Source of the DNA: Pseudoxanthomonas sp.
GTDB taxonomy: Bacteria; Pseudomonadota; Gammaproteobacteria; Xanthomonadales; Xanthomonadaceae
DNA length: 64,000 nucleotides
Assembly: GCF_035999195.1 (NCBI RefSeq)
Contig: NZ_DASYGY010000009.1
Coordinates: 1,674,001-1,738,000 of the forward strand
Direction of reading: 5' to 3'
The notes beneath the pieces were generated by a model that ran no database searches, was not told where the DNA came from, and saw only the letters and a list, made by a program, of their open reading frames with translations. The translations under genes and the position numbers were made by a program. Below, in pieces: positions 52,724 through 62,685 of this stretch (positions within the stretch are counted from its first letter, which is position 1; each line of letters starts with the position of its first letter).

Positions 52724-53623
52724 ATGAGCAAGATCATCCTGGTCACCGGCGCATCGTCCGGGTTCGGCGCCTTGACCGCGCGCCGCCTCGCCGACGCGGG
52801 CCACACGGTGTACGCGAGCATGCGCGACGCGCAGGCGCGCAACGCGCCGCAGGTGGGCGAGGCCACGCGTTACGCGGACGCCCATGGCGTGGACCTGCGC
52901 ACGCTGGAACTGGACGTGCTGTCCGACGCATCGGTGCAGCATGCCATCGCGAAGATCCTGCATGAGGCGGACCGCATCGACGTGGTCGTGCACAACGCCG
53001 GGCACATGGTGTTCGGACCGGCCGAAGCCTTCACGCCCGAGCAGTTCATCGAGCAGTACGACGTCAACGTGGTCGGCACCCAGCGCGTGAACCGCGCGCT
53101 GCTGCCGCACCTGCGCCGGCAGGGCAACGGGCTGCTGGTCTGGGTCGGCTCGAGCAGCACGCGGGGCGGAACACCGCCGTATCTCGCACCCTACTTCGCC
53201 GCCAAGGCCGCGATGGACTCGGTCGCGGTGTCCTATGCCGCAGAGCTGTCGCGCTGGGGCATCGAGACGACCATCGTGCTGCCCGGCGCCTATACCTCCG
53301 GCACCCGGCATTTCGAGCACGCGGGGACGCCTGCGGACGCGGCTCGCGCAGCGGAGTACGACCATGGTCCGTATGCCGGCCTGCCCGGCCGCATCCTGGA
53401 GGGACTGAAGTCGCTGGAACCGGCGGATGCGGATGTCGCGGACGTGGCGGCCGCGATCGTCCGCGTGATCGGGTTGCCGCATGGACAACGCCCGTTCCGC
53501 GTGCATGTCGACCCGTCGCAGGACGGCGCCGAGGTGGTGAATGCGGTGGGCGACCGCGTGCGTCGCGAGTTGTACCGCAACCTGGGCCTGGAGCATCTGC
53601 TCACCCCGCACGGCTCCGCATGA
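52724..53623 (+). CDS. Short-chain dehydrogenase/reductase (SDR)
   Basis: A 299-residue SDR. Cofactor motif VTGASSGFG (8-16), NAGH in VVHNAGHMV, catalytic Ser in VGSSST, and YFAAKAAMD. The C-terminal tail is long for the class (LSHHHGQ-free, about 50 extra residues: FRVHVDPSQDGAEVVNAVGDRVRRELYRNLG read in parts). Ribosome binding site AGGAGAT 8 bp upstream of the ATG. Very close to the preceding SDR but not a near-identical copy; together with that gene it forms the LysR-adjacent operon. Confidence 0.9.
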   Translation: MSKIILVTGASSGFGALTARRLADAGHTVYASMRDAQARNAPQVGEATRYADAHGVDLRTLELDVLSDASVQHAIAKILHEADRIDVVVHNAGHMVFGPAEAFTPEQFIEQYDVNVVGTQRVNRALLPHLRRQGNGLLVWVGSSSTRGGTPPYLAPYFAAKAAMDSVAVSYAAELSRWGIETTIVLPGAYTSGTRHFEHAGTPADAARAAEYDHGPYAGLPGRILEGLKSLEPADADVADVAAAIVRVIGLPHGQRPFRVHVDPSQDGAEVVNAVGDRVRRELYRNLGLEHLLTPHGSA

Positions 53624-53695
53624 CCGCGCCCGGTGATCGATGGCGCGCATGCCATCGGTTCGCGCGTATCCCACCCATCCCTTGCGGAGAACCCC

Positions 53696-54202
53696 ATGAA
53701 CACGACGATGATGTCGCGGCGCACCTATGTCTCGACGACCCTGGTCGCGGCGGTGACCGCCGCTGCGGCCGCCACGCTCAGCCAGTCGCTGGCCCTGCCC
53801 GTGTGGGCGATGTTCATCGGCTGGATCGCGTTCTACACGCGCGGTCTGCACCTGCGGGCGGCCATCGAGAATCTCGCCTGTGTCGGTGTCGGTCTCGTCG
53901 TCGGCCTGATGGCGACGCTGGCCCTGCAGGCGCTGTCCGGCGGGGTGGCGGCGGGCGTTGCGCTGCCCATCGTCGTGCTGTGCGTCGCGATCCTGGTGGT
54001 GTCGTTGCGTGGCCTGCCCGTGATGGGCAATCTGCTGGGCTACTTTCTCGGCCTGGTGGCATGGTTCGCCGCCCATCTCGAACCCTCGTTCGAGAGCGTG
54101 GCAAGGCTGTTCGGCGCAGGCGCGCTGGGCAGCAGTGCCGGCTGGATCTCGCACACCGTATCGATGCGGTTCTCGCGCGCATCCGCACGCCACGCCCACT
54201 GA
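53696..54202 (+). CDS. DUF1097 membrane protein
   Basis: A 168-residue protein with about five hydrophobic helices (AAVTAAAAATLSQSLAL, VWAMFIGWIAFYT, VGVGLVVGLMATLALQAL, VALPIVVLCVAILVVSL, LGYFLGLVAWFAAHL). The pattern and length match DUF1097; function unknown. Follows the second SDR after 72 bp on the same strand and may share its transcript. Confidence 0.8.
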   Translation: MNTTMMSRRTYVSTTLVAAVTAAAAATLSQSLALPVWAMFIGWIAFYTRGLHLRAAIENLACVGVGLVVGLMATLALQALSGGVAAGVALPIVVLCVAILVVSLRGLPVMGNLLGYFLGLVAWFAAHLEPSFESVARLFGAGALGSSAGWISHTVSMRFSRASARHAH

Positions 54203-54379
54203 GTCGGCATCCGCAGGCACCGGTGGATCGGACATGCCGGCGCCGATCGTCATGCACATCGTCGACGTTTCTCGCGAGCGGCCGTGCCTTAAACGCTTCT
54301 TAAAGTCCGCGTTCCACAGTGCATCACCTGCTGATCGCACGCAGGCCTCCCCCACCGCTCTCCCTCCGAGGTGCCGACC

Positions 54380-55456
54380 GTGATCCACCGGCTTGACCAC
54401 GACGTGCTTCCGCATCCCGTTTCTTCATCGTCCGTCGGCAATGCGACGCATCGCATGCGCAACCGGTGGACGGCGGTGCTCGCCACCCTCGGTGCGCTGT
54501 TGCTTTCCGCCTGCACCGCCAGCGGCACGGTCGCGCAGCCGGCGCCCACGCCGGACTGGAGCACGGCCGACATGCCGCCCCAGGCCGGACGCATCTTCGT
54601 GGTGACCGGAGGTACCAGCGGGATCGGCTTTGAAACCGCAAGGGCACTGGCCGCCGCGGGTGCCGAGGTCATCATCGCCGCACGCAATCCGCAACGCGGC
54701 GAGGACGCGATCGCCAGCATCCGCAAGGATGCCCCAGGCGCCAACGTGCGCTTCGAAGCACTCGACCTGGGCGAACTGGCATCGGTGCATGCATTGGGAA
54801 ACCGCCTCGCCGCGTCGCTGCCGCGCCTGGACGGCCTGATCAACAACGCCGGCATCATGGAGCCGCCCCAGCGCGACGTCACGCCCGATGGCTTCGAGTC
54901 GCAGTTCGCGATCAACTATCTCGGCCACTTCGCGCTGACGGCCGACCTGCTGCCGCTGCTGCGCAAGTCGGATGCGCCGCGTGTCGTCACCCTGTCCAGC
55001 ATCGCGGCACGGCGTGGCGAGCTCCACTTCGACGACCTGCAGTTCGAGCGCGAGTGGGATACGGCGGCGGCCTACCGGCAGTCGAAGCTGGCGTGCCTGA
55101 TGTTCGCGCGTGAGCTGCAGCGGCGCAGCGATGCGCAGGGCTGGGGCATCACCAGCATCGCCAGCCACCCCGGCCTGTCGCGCACCAACCTGCTGCCGTC
55201 GCAGGGCCGCAGCACGCCGCTGTGGCGCTTCTTCCAGACGGCGGAACAGGGTGCGTTGCCCACGCTGTACGCCGCGACCGCGCGCGATGCGCAAGGCGGA
55301 CATTACTACGGACCGACCGGACTGCTGGAGGCGCGCGGCGACGTGGGCCACGCACGCGTCCCCGATGCCGCGATGGATGCCGAGGTCGCCAAACGCCTGT
55401 GGGACGTCAGCGAAACACTGAGCGGCGCGCCCTTTCCGTCCGCCACGGCCGACTGA
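54380..55456 (+). CDS. SDR with lipoprotein-type N-terminus (first SDR of the duplicated set)
   Basis: About 358 residues from GTG 54380 (ribosome binding site GAGG 6-9 bp upstream). ATG 54455 would give a shorter, cleaner signal peptide MRNRWTAVLATLGALLLSAC. The hydrophobic segment ends in the lipobox LLSAC, then WSTADMPPQAGRIFVVTGGTSGIGFE (motif TGGTSGIG). NNAGIM, VVTLSSIA and AYRQSKLACL provide the SDR catalytic Ser/Tyr/Lys. Export of an NAD(P)-dependent enzyme is unusual. Followed after 34 bp by the transporter at 55491, an arrangement repeated at 58282-60663. Confidence 0.85.
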   Translation: MIHRLDHDVLPHPVSSSSVGNATHRMRNRWTAVLATLGALLLSACTASGTVAQPAPTPDWSTADMPPQAGRIFVVTGGTSGIGFETARALAAAGAEVIIAARNPQRGEDAIASIRKDAPGANVRFEALDLGELASVHALGNRLAASLPRLDGLINNAGIMEPPQRDVTPDGFESQFAINYLGHFALTADLLPLLRKSDAPRVVTLSSIAARRGELHFDDLQFEREWDTAAAYRQSKLACLMFARELQRRSDAQGWGITSIASHPGLSRTNLLPSQGRSTPLWRFFQTAEQGALPTLYAATARDAQGGHYYGPTGLLEARGDVGHARVPDAAMDAEVAKRLWDVSETLSGAPFPSATAD

Positions 55457-55490
55457 GTTCCACGGACAGCGCAACCCAGGACTCCCGCCG

Positions 55491-56864
<1,374 letters not shown>

Positions 56865-57029
56865 CGACACGACGCGTGCATGCACGCCATCTGCACCACC
56901 ACGCGCATGCGGGGCTCGGCGAACACCAGCGCTCCCGTGAAACCGGATCACCCGCATACGCATGACGCCGCGCACGAACCGGCGCTTCCCGTACCGACGC
57001 ACGACCCACTCCCCCACGAGGACTTGCCC

Positions 57030-58082
57030 ATGATCACCGAACAGAACACCCGCTCCCTTTCCGCACCGTCCGCCTGGCGGGGGCGTCTTGCCGCGCTCGG
57101 GCTGCTGCTCGGCGGCGTCGCCTCGCTCGACGTCGCAGCGCAGACACCACCGCCGCCGACCTGGAGCACGGCCGACATGCCGTCGCAGAAGGGGCGCATC
57201 TTCGTCGTCACCGGCGGCACCAGCGGCATGGGCTTCGAGGATGCGAAGGCGCTGGCGTCCGCGGGCGCACGCGTGGTCATCGCCGCGCGCAATGCACAGC
57301 GCGGCCAGGACGCGATCGAGAAGATCCGTCAGGAGGTGCCCGCCGCGCAGGTGGAGTTCCAGGCCGTCGACCTGTCCAGCCTGTCCTCGGTCCGTGAGCT
57401 GGGCGAGCGCCTGGGCGATTCGCTGCCGCATCTGGATGGCCTGATCAACAACGCGGCGATCATGGCGCCGCCGGAACGCGGCATGTCGGTGGACGGGCTC
57501 GAGATGCAGTTCGCCACCAACTACGCCGGTCACTTCCTGCTCACCGCCGAGCTGCTGCCGCTGCTGCGCAAGAGCGATGCGCCGCGCGTGGTGACCCTGT
57601 CCAGCATCGCCGTCCATCGCGGCACGCTGAACCTGGACGATCTGCAGTCGACCGGCGCCTATGAGCCGATGGCGACGTACTCGCAGTCGAAGCTGGCCTG
57701 CCTCTCCTTCGCGTTGGAACTGCAGCGTCGCAGCGATGCCGGCGGCTGGGGCATCCAGAGCATGGCCGCCCATCCCGGTGTCGCCGTGACGGAACTGGTC
57801 GCACGCGGCCCCGGCCTGGACAGTCCGCAGGGACGCCAGTGGGCCAGCAACCGCGCCAACCTGCAGACTGCGGCGCAGGGCGCCATTCCCACGCTGTATG
57901 CGGCGACGGCGCCCACCGCGGAGGGTGGCGCCTACTACGGGCCCACCGGCCCGAACGAGATCGCGGGACCGCTGGGCCTGGCCGCCATTCCCGCCATCGC
58001 CCGCGATACCACCGTCGCTGCACGCCTGTGGGACCTGAGCGAGCAGATCACCGGCGCACGCTTTCCATCGTCGTCCCGCTGA
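57030..58082 (+). CDS. SDR with signal-peptide-like N-terminus
   Basis: A 350-residue SDR. Residues 1-34 include a hydrophobic signal-like segment (LAALGLLLGGVASLDVAAQ) with a likely cleavage after VAA. The catalytic part starts WSTADMPSQKGRIFVVTGGTSGMGFE, the same lead phrase as the SDR at 54380. NNAAIM, VVTLSSIAVHRG and TYSQSKLACL supply the SDR catalytic triad. The start at 57030 has CACGAGGAC upstream. It lies between the two transporters. Confidence 0.87.
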   Translation: MITEQNTRSLSAPSAWRGRLAALGLLLGGVASLDVAAQTPPPPTWSTADMPSQKGRIFVVTGGTSGMGFEDAKALASAGARVVIAARNAQRGQDAIEKIRQEVPAAQVEFQAVDLSSLSSVRELGERLGDSLPHLDGLINNAAIMAPPERGMSVDGLEMQFATNYAGHFLLTAELLPLLRKSDAPRVVTLSSIAVHRGTLNLDDLQSTGAYEPMATYSQSKLACLSFALELQRRSDAGGWGIQSMAAHPGVAVTELVARGPGLDSPQGRQWASNRANLQTAAQGAIPTLYAATAPTAEGGAYYGPTGPNEIAGPLGLAAIPAIARDTTVAARLWDLSEQITGARFPSSSR

Positions 58083-58281
58083 TCGCGCATCACCCGCATC
58101 GGAGTGTCTGCACCGGTGCGGTTTCCCTGCCGGTCCCTCGCGGCGGTGTCCTGGCGCCTCGTCGATGGCTTGCCGACGTCGGCGTGCCAGCCCCGCCCGT
58201 ACCGAACGCATGCACTGCGACCAGGGCGTATGCCTTGTGCGACGCGCATGCACCCCACTCTCCATTCATGAGGCAACGACC

Positions 58282-59223
58282 ATGGCAAGCTGGACCACGT
58301 CCGACATTCCTCCGCAGACCGGGCGAACCGCCGTGGTCACCGGAACCGGCGGCATCGGTTTCCATATCGCCACCGCACTGGCCCGTGCGGGCGCCAACGT
58401 CATCGTGGCGGGACGCAATGGCGCCAAGGGCGCCGCGGCGGTCGAACAGATCCGCCGGTCCGCGCCGCGCGCCCAGGTGCGGTTCGGCCAGGTCGACCTG
58501 GCCAGCCTGGCGTCGATCGACGCCTTCGCCGACACGCTGTGCCGATCGCACGGCAGCCTGGACCTGCTGGTCAACAACGCGGCCGTGATGGCGCCGCCGC
58601 AGCGCAGGCAAACCGTCGACGGCTTCGAGCTGCAACTGGGCACCAATCATCTGGGACACTTCGCGCTGACCGCCCGGCTGCTGCCCTTGCTGCGCGAAGG
58701 GCGTGGCGCGCGCGTGGTATCGCTGTCCAGCGTCGCCGCGCGCAATGGCACGATCGACTTCGACGACCTGCAGTCCACGCGCCACTACGCGCCGATGGTC
58801 GCCTATGCGCAATCGAAGCTGGCCTGCCTGATGTTCGCCTTCGAGCTGCAGCGTCGCAGCACGCAGGCAGGATGGGGCATCCGCAGCCTCGCTGCGCATC
58901 CCGGCATCTCGCGTACCGACCTGCTTCCCAACGGCGCCGGCGCCACCAGCCTGCCCGGCCTGGCACGCCGCTACCTGTGGTTCCTGTTCCAGCCCGCCGA
59001 GCAGGGCGCGCTCCCGCCGCTGTTCGCCGCGACCGCACCGTCCGCGGCGCCCGGCGGGTACTACGGGCCGGACCGGCTGGGCGAAACGCGCGGCCATCCG
59101 GCACCGTCCAGGGTGCCGCCGCAGGCCGAGGACACGGCGGTCGCCGAACGCCTGTGGCAGGTCTCGGAGCGCTTGACCGGCGCGGTGTTCGGCGCGGATG
59201 GAATACGCCATCCGGCGTCCTGA
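58282..59223 (+). CDS. SDR lacking a signal peptide, with shortened glycine motif
   Basis: A 313-residue SDR. It begins MASWTTSDIPPQTGRTAVVTGTGGIGFH, so it lacks the signal sequence of the SDRs at 54380 and 57030 and has TG-TG-GIG where the family has TG-xxx-GxG, one residue fewer. NNAAVM, VVSLSSVAARNG and AYAQSKLACL keep the catalytic residues. The C-terminus FGADGIRHPAS is free. It is 100 bp upstream of the second transporter and parallels the SDR at 54380 before the first. Confidence 0.87.
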   Translation: MASWTTSDIPPQTGRTAVVTGTGGIGFHIATALARAGANVIVAGRNGAKGAAAVEQIRRSAPRAQVRFGQVDLASLASIDAFADTLCRSHGSLDLLVNNAAVMAPPQRRQTVDGFELQLGTNHLGHFALTARLLPLLREGRGARVVSLSSVAARNGTIDFDDLQSTRHYAPMVAYAQSKLACLMFAFELQRRSTQAGWGIRSLAAHPGISRTDLLPNGAGATSLPGLARRYLWFLFQPAEQGALPPLFAATAPSAAPGGYYGPDRLGETRGHPAPSRVPPQAEDTAVAERLWQVSERLTGAVFGADGIRHPAS

Positions 59224-59322
59224 CCACGTTCCGCGCGGGCCTTCGTGCGCCGTCGTCGCGCCCGCATCGTGCCGCATCGGCAACGTTGCCGCCCGCGCGC
59301 ACGGGCTGGGCTCGAAGCGGGA

Positions 59323-60663
59323 ATGAGGCGGTCGGCGTTGCGAACGGCCGGAAGGTTCGCCGGATGGACGAAGACGGTGTTCGATGTGCGTCGTGAAGAA
59401 CTCGCGCCGCTGCTGGCCGCTACATTCGGCTTCTTCTGCGTGCTGACGGCGCTGATGCTGCTGCGCCCGGTGCGCGATGCCGTGGGCATGGCCGGCGGCC
59501 TGGAGAACGTGCGCGGACTGTTCATGGCGACGGCGCTCGTCACGCTGGCGCTCAATCCGGCCTTCGGTCTGTTGATGGGGCGCGTACGCCGACCGCATGC
59601 CATCGCCATGACGTACGGCTTCTTCGCACTGACGCTGCTGCTGTTGTGGGCGTCGATGACGTTCGGTTCGGCCGCCGTCGGTCTGCGCAGCGGACAGGCG
59701 TTCTACGTGTGGTTCAGCGTGCTCAACGTGTTCGGCACCATGGTGTTCTGGGCGCTGGCGTCCGACCGCTTCACCCACGAACAGGGCACACGGCTGTTCG
59801 CGCTGATCGCCATCGGCGGCACCCTGGGCGCGATCTTCGGGCCGTGGCTGACGTCGCGGCTCGCGCAGCCGATCGGTGCGTCCAACCTGTTGCCGCTGTC
59901 GGCCGTGTTCCTGGCATTGGGCATCCTGTGCGCGCGTCGGCTGATCCGCTTCACACCGGGCCGCAACGACGCGGGCGACGGGACGCAGGAACACCATGCC
60001 GATGCGGCGGCGCCGATGGGAGGCGGCGCATGGGACGGCGCCCTTGCGGTCATCCGTTCGTCCTACCTCGCCGGCATCGCCGGTTACGTGCTGCTGCTGG
60101 CGGTGATGACCACCCTGGTCTACCTGACCCGCCTGCAGATGGTCGCCGGTGCGAGCGCGGGACAGGACGCGATGGCCGCGCTGCTGGCGGACATCGACAT
60201 GTGGACGCAGTCGGTGTTCCTCGTGCTGCAGCTTGCGATGGGCACCCGCATCGGCCACCGCGTCGGCCCGGGGCATGCGCTGGTGGTGCTGCCGTTGGCC
60301 ACCGCGGCGGGATTCGCGGGACTGGCAGCACACGGCGGCATCGCGGTCCTCTACGTGCTGGAAGCGGCGAGCCGCGCGATCCAGCGTGGCATCGCGCGTC
60401 CCGCCCGGGAGCTGCTTTTCATGCACCTCGCGCGCGACCATCGGTACAAGGCCAGGGCCTTCATCGATACCTTCGTCCATCGCCTTGGCGATGTGCTCGG
60501 CGCGCAGATCGATGCCGTGAGCGGACGCGCGGGTGCAGGGCCGGCAGGCCTGCCGGTTGTCGCCATCCCGCTCGCCACCGCGTGGGCACTGCTCGCGGTC
60601 TGGCTGGGGCGACGGTACGACAACGCGCGACGCAAACCCCCGGCAGGAATCGCCCGGCCTTGA
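59323..60663 (+). CDS. NTP/NDP-exchange-type transporter, paralogue of 55491-56864
   Basis: A 446-residue protein with about 12 helices. It shares with the first transporter FFCVLTALMLLRP, QAFYVWFSVLNVFGTMVFWALASDRF, GGTLGAIFGPWLTSRLA and YKARAFIDTFVHR-GDVLGAQ. The two are clearly paralogues but differ over most of their length, so the duplication is not recent. The start at 59323 (MRRSALRTAGRFAGW) is likely; a frame opening at 59245 has no ribosome binding site. Follows the SDR at 58282 by 99 bp. Confidence 0.85.
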   Translation: MRRSALRTAGRFAGWTKTVFDVRREELAPLLAATFGFFCVLTALMLLRPVRDAVGMAGGLENVRGLFMATALVTLALNPAFGLLMGRVRRPHAIAMTYGFFALTLLLLWASMTFGSAAVGLRSGQAFYVWFSVLNVFGTMVFWALASDRFTHEQGTRLFALIAIGGTLGAIFGPWLTSRLAQPIGASNLLPLSAVFLALGILCARRLIRFTPGRNDAGDGTQEHHADAAAPMGGGAWDGALAVIRSSYLAGIAGYVLLLAVMTTLVYLTRLQMVAGASAGQDAMAALLADIDMWTQSVFLVLQLAMGTRIGHRVGPGHALVVLPLATAAGFAGLAAHGGIAVLYVLEAASRAIQRGIARPARELLFMHLARDHRYKARAFIDTFVHRLGDVLGAQIDAVSGRAGAGPAGLPVVAIPLATAWALLAVWLGRRYDNARRKPPAGIARP

Positions 60664-60852
60664 TGCTCGCCCTGCATCGTGCGAGCGGAACCCATCGCCG
60701 TCCGCCGCCCAGCCCACCGCGGGTTACGTCGTAGGACCCGCCGCAGGCGCAAGCGCCGGAGAATCGCTCAAGCTATTGCAGGCACCACCAACGGGGCGAA
60801 CGGAGAGCGCATCGGTCGATCGCGGCGCAGGACATCCGGACAGCCCATCCCT

Positions 60853-61446
60853 TCACTCCGCATGGTTGCGCTTGCGGAACCGCGCCGCCTTCTGGCGGTT
60901 ACCGCACTGCGCCATGCTGCACCAGCGCCGCTTGTGGGACTTGGTACGGTCGTAGAACCACAGGATGCAGTCGGGGTGTTCGCACTGCCGGACCAGGGCG
61001 AAGTCGCCCTCCACGAGAAGGTGCGCTGCGGCTTCGGCCACCGGGCCGAGCAGTGAGGCGGCGGTGCCGTTGGCGGGTAGACGGGTCATCGCCCATCCGC
61101 CTGCCGCATCCCGCTGCAGTCGCGGCGCGGTCAGATACGCCTCCAGATGCACGTTGAGCGGCTGCACATCGAACGGTTCGCCTGCCTTGCGCGCGGCGAT
61201 CGCTTCCCGCACCGCCTTGCGCAGGTCGCGGCCGCGTTGCAGCAGGTCCGACGGCGTGTGTTCGCCTGCCGACGCGATGCCCTGCCGCACCAGCCAGCGG
61301 TGCACATCTTCCCCGCTCTCCCAGTGATCGATCGCCTGTCCCTGGCTGAGCGCCTCGGTGTTCAGCAGATCCAGGGCCAGGTGATCCCCGACCTGGGGGG
61401 CGTCCGGCCTTCCGCCGGTGCCGACACGCGGTGCAACAGCATCCAT
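60853..61446 (-). CDS. CGNR zinc-finger (ABATE-domain) transcriptional regulator
   Basis: A 197-residue protein. N-terminal ABATE-like helical domain (about 15-140; LALDLLNTEALSQGQAIDHW) and C-terminal CGNR zinc finger: CEHPDCILWFYDRTKSHKRRWCSMAQCGNRQKAARFRKR in order, with Cys pairs and the CGNR residues. These proteins are regulators in Actinobacteria and Proteobacteria, usually beside the gene they control. The start at 61446 is the conserved MDAVAPRVGTGG form. Divergent from the hydrolase at 61575 across a region with four TAACCT half-sites. Confidence 0.88.
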   Translation of the reverse strand: MDAVAPRVGTGGRPDAPQVGDHLALDLLNTEALSQGQAIDHWESGEDVHRWLVRQGIASAGEHTPSDLLQRGRDLRKAVREAIAARKAGEPFDVQPLNVHLEAYLTAPRLQRDAAGGWAMTRLPANGTAASLLGPVAEAAAHLLVEGDFALVRQCEHPDCILWFYDRTKSHKRRWCSMAQCGNRQKAARFRKRNHAE

Positions 61447-61452
61447 GGCGAG

Positions 61453-61482
61453 TAACCTCGAAAAAGATGGTTGACAGGTTAT
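61453..61482. promoter_or_regulatory. Inverted repeat TAACCT...AGGTTA, left
   Basis: TAACCT at 61453-61458 and AGGTTA at 61477-61482 with an 18-bp spacer, directly upstream of the CGNR regulator start (61446). Same half-site as the right repeat at 61511-61539. Probable binding site of the CGNR protein, giving autoregulation. Confidence 0.6.
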
Positions 61483-61510
61483 CACGACCGGTCCAGACTG
61501 CGGCACGAAG

Positions 61511-61539
61511 TAACCTTTAAATGCAATTTTCAAAGGTTA
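61511..61539. promoter_or_regulatory. Inverted repeat TAACCTTT...AAAGGTTA, right
   Basis: Perfect 8-bp arms TAACCTTT (61511-61518) and AAAGGTTA (61532-61539) with a 13-bp AT-rich spacer. It lies 36 bp upstream of the hydrolase ATG at 61575 and covers the possible early ATG at 61521, which is why that start is rejected. Confidence 0.7.
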
Positions 61540-61574
61540 TTCCGTCAAGCCCTCCTTCCTTTCTGAGATCCGCC

Positions 61575-62510
61575 ATGAACCTCCCGAGCCTTCTGCTGGG
61601 GGCCGCCACGCTGGCCAGCACCGTTCCCGCTGGCGCGGCGCAACCCGCCGCCCCGGTCCACTACCGCACCGCCGACATCCAGGGGGTGAGCGTCTTCTAT
61701 CGCGAATCCGGACCGGTCGATGCGCCTGCGGTTCTCCTGCTCCACGGTTTCGGTGCTTCCTCCCACATGTTCCGGAACCTGATCCCGGTGCTGGCGCAGC
61801 GCTACCGCGTGATCGCCCCCGACCTGCCGGGCTTCGGCCAGACGACGGTCGGGCCGGGGGTCGCGTTCGACTACACGTTCGACAACGTGGCGTCGGTGAT
61901 CGATGCCTTCACGGTCGAGAAGGGCCTGGATCGCTATGCGATGTACGTGTTCGACTACGGCGCGCCGGTCGGCTGGCGACTGGCCGTGGCGAATCCCGGG
62001 AAGATCACCGCCATCGTCAGCCAGAACGGCAACGCCTACGAAGAAGGCCTGAGCGAAGGCTGGGCCGACATGCGCAAGGCCTGGGACGCACCGACCGCCG
62101 CGAACCGCGAAGCGCTGCGCCGCTTCAATACGCCCGACATGATCAAGTGGCAGTACACCGAAGGCGTCCGCGATACCTCGCTGATCGCGCCCGAGAGCTA
62201 TCAATTGGCATCCGCCGCGATCGCACGCATCGGCGAGGAACCGCAGATGGACCTGCTTCTGGACTACGGCAGCAATGTCCGGCAATACCCGCAGCTGCAT
62301 GCGTACTTCCGCCAGCACCAACCCCCGACCCTGGCGATCTGGGGCAGGAACGATCCGTTCTTCATCCCTGCCGGTGCGGAAGCCTACAGGCGCGACAATC
62401 CGAAGGCCGAGGTCCATTTCCTCGACACGGGCCATTTCGCCATCGAGACGCATGGCGGCGAGATCGCCGCACGCATGCTCGAGTTCCTGGACCGGCATGT
62501 CCGGCGTTGA
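61575..62510 (+). CDS. Exported alpha/beta hydrolase with Asp nucleophile (epoxide hydrolase-like)
   Basis: A 311-residue protein. Signal peptide MNLPSLLLGAATLASTVPAGAA, with cleavage about residue 23. The oxyanion motif is LLLHGFGASSHMF. The nucleophile elbow is VFDYGAPVGWR, with Asp in place of Ser, as in epoxide hydrolases and haloalkane dehalogenases. The acid lies in WGRNDPFFIP and the His in DTGHFAIETH. Substrate unknown; an epoxide or halogenated compound is possible. The cap domain has KWQYTEGVRD. Divergently transcribed from the CGNR regulator. The alternative start at 61521 lies within the operator. Confidence 0.87.
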   Translation: MNLPSLLLGAATLASTVPAGAAQPAAPVHYRTADIQGVSVFYRESGPVDAPAVLLLHGFGASSHMFRNLIPVLAQRYRVIAPDLPGFGQTTVGPGVAFDYTFDNVASVIDAFTVEKGLDRYAMYVFDYGAPVGWRLAVANPGKITAIVSQNGNAYEEGLSEGWADMRKAWDAPTAANREALRRFNTPDMIKWQYTEGVRDTSLIAPESYQLASAAIARIGEEPQMDLLLDYGSNVRQYPQLHAYFRQHQPPTLAIWGRNDPFFIPAGAEAYRRDNPKAEVHFLDTGHFAIETHGGEIAARMLEFLDRHVRR

Positions 62511-62685
62511 AATGCCGGCAGGAAGCGGGCGCAGTGTCGCGTCCCGAAGGCGAGGGACGCGGAGGTCCGCAGCGGTCGGAGGTTGCCCCTCCTCCCGCCC
62601 CACACCTGCCCTGATCGCGACGCGACGCCACCGGACGCAGGCAGCGCCTGCGGCGCGCGACGGGTGGCCAGGGCGAAGGGCCGGA

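Noticed and set aside
53633..53695. Upstream start for the DUF1097 protein
   Set aside because: The added 21 residues are not hydrophobic and overlap the end region of the preceding SDR transcript; the Met at 53696 fits the family.
61521..61575. Earlier ATG for the epoxide hydrolase-like gene
   Set aside because: It lies within the inverted repeat TAACCTTT/AAAGGTTA and would put a hydrophilic stretch before the signal peptide.
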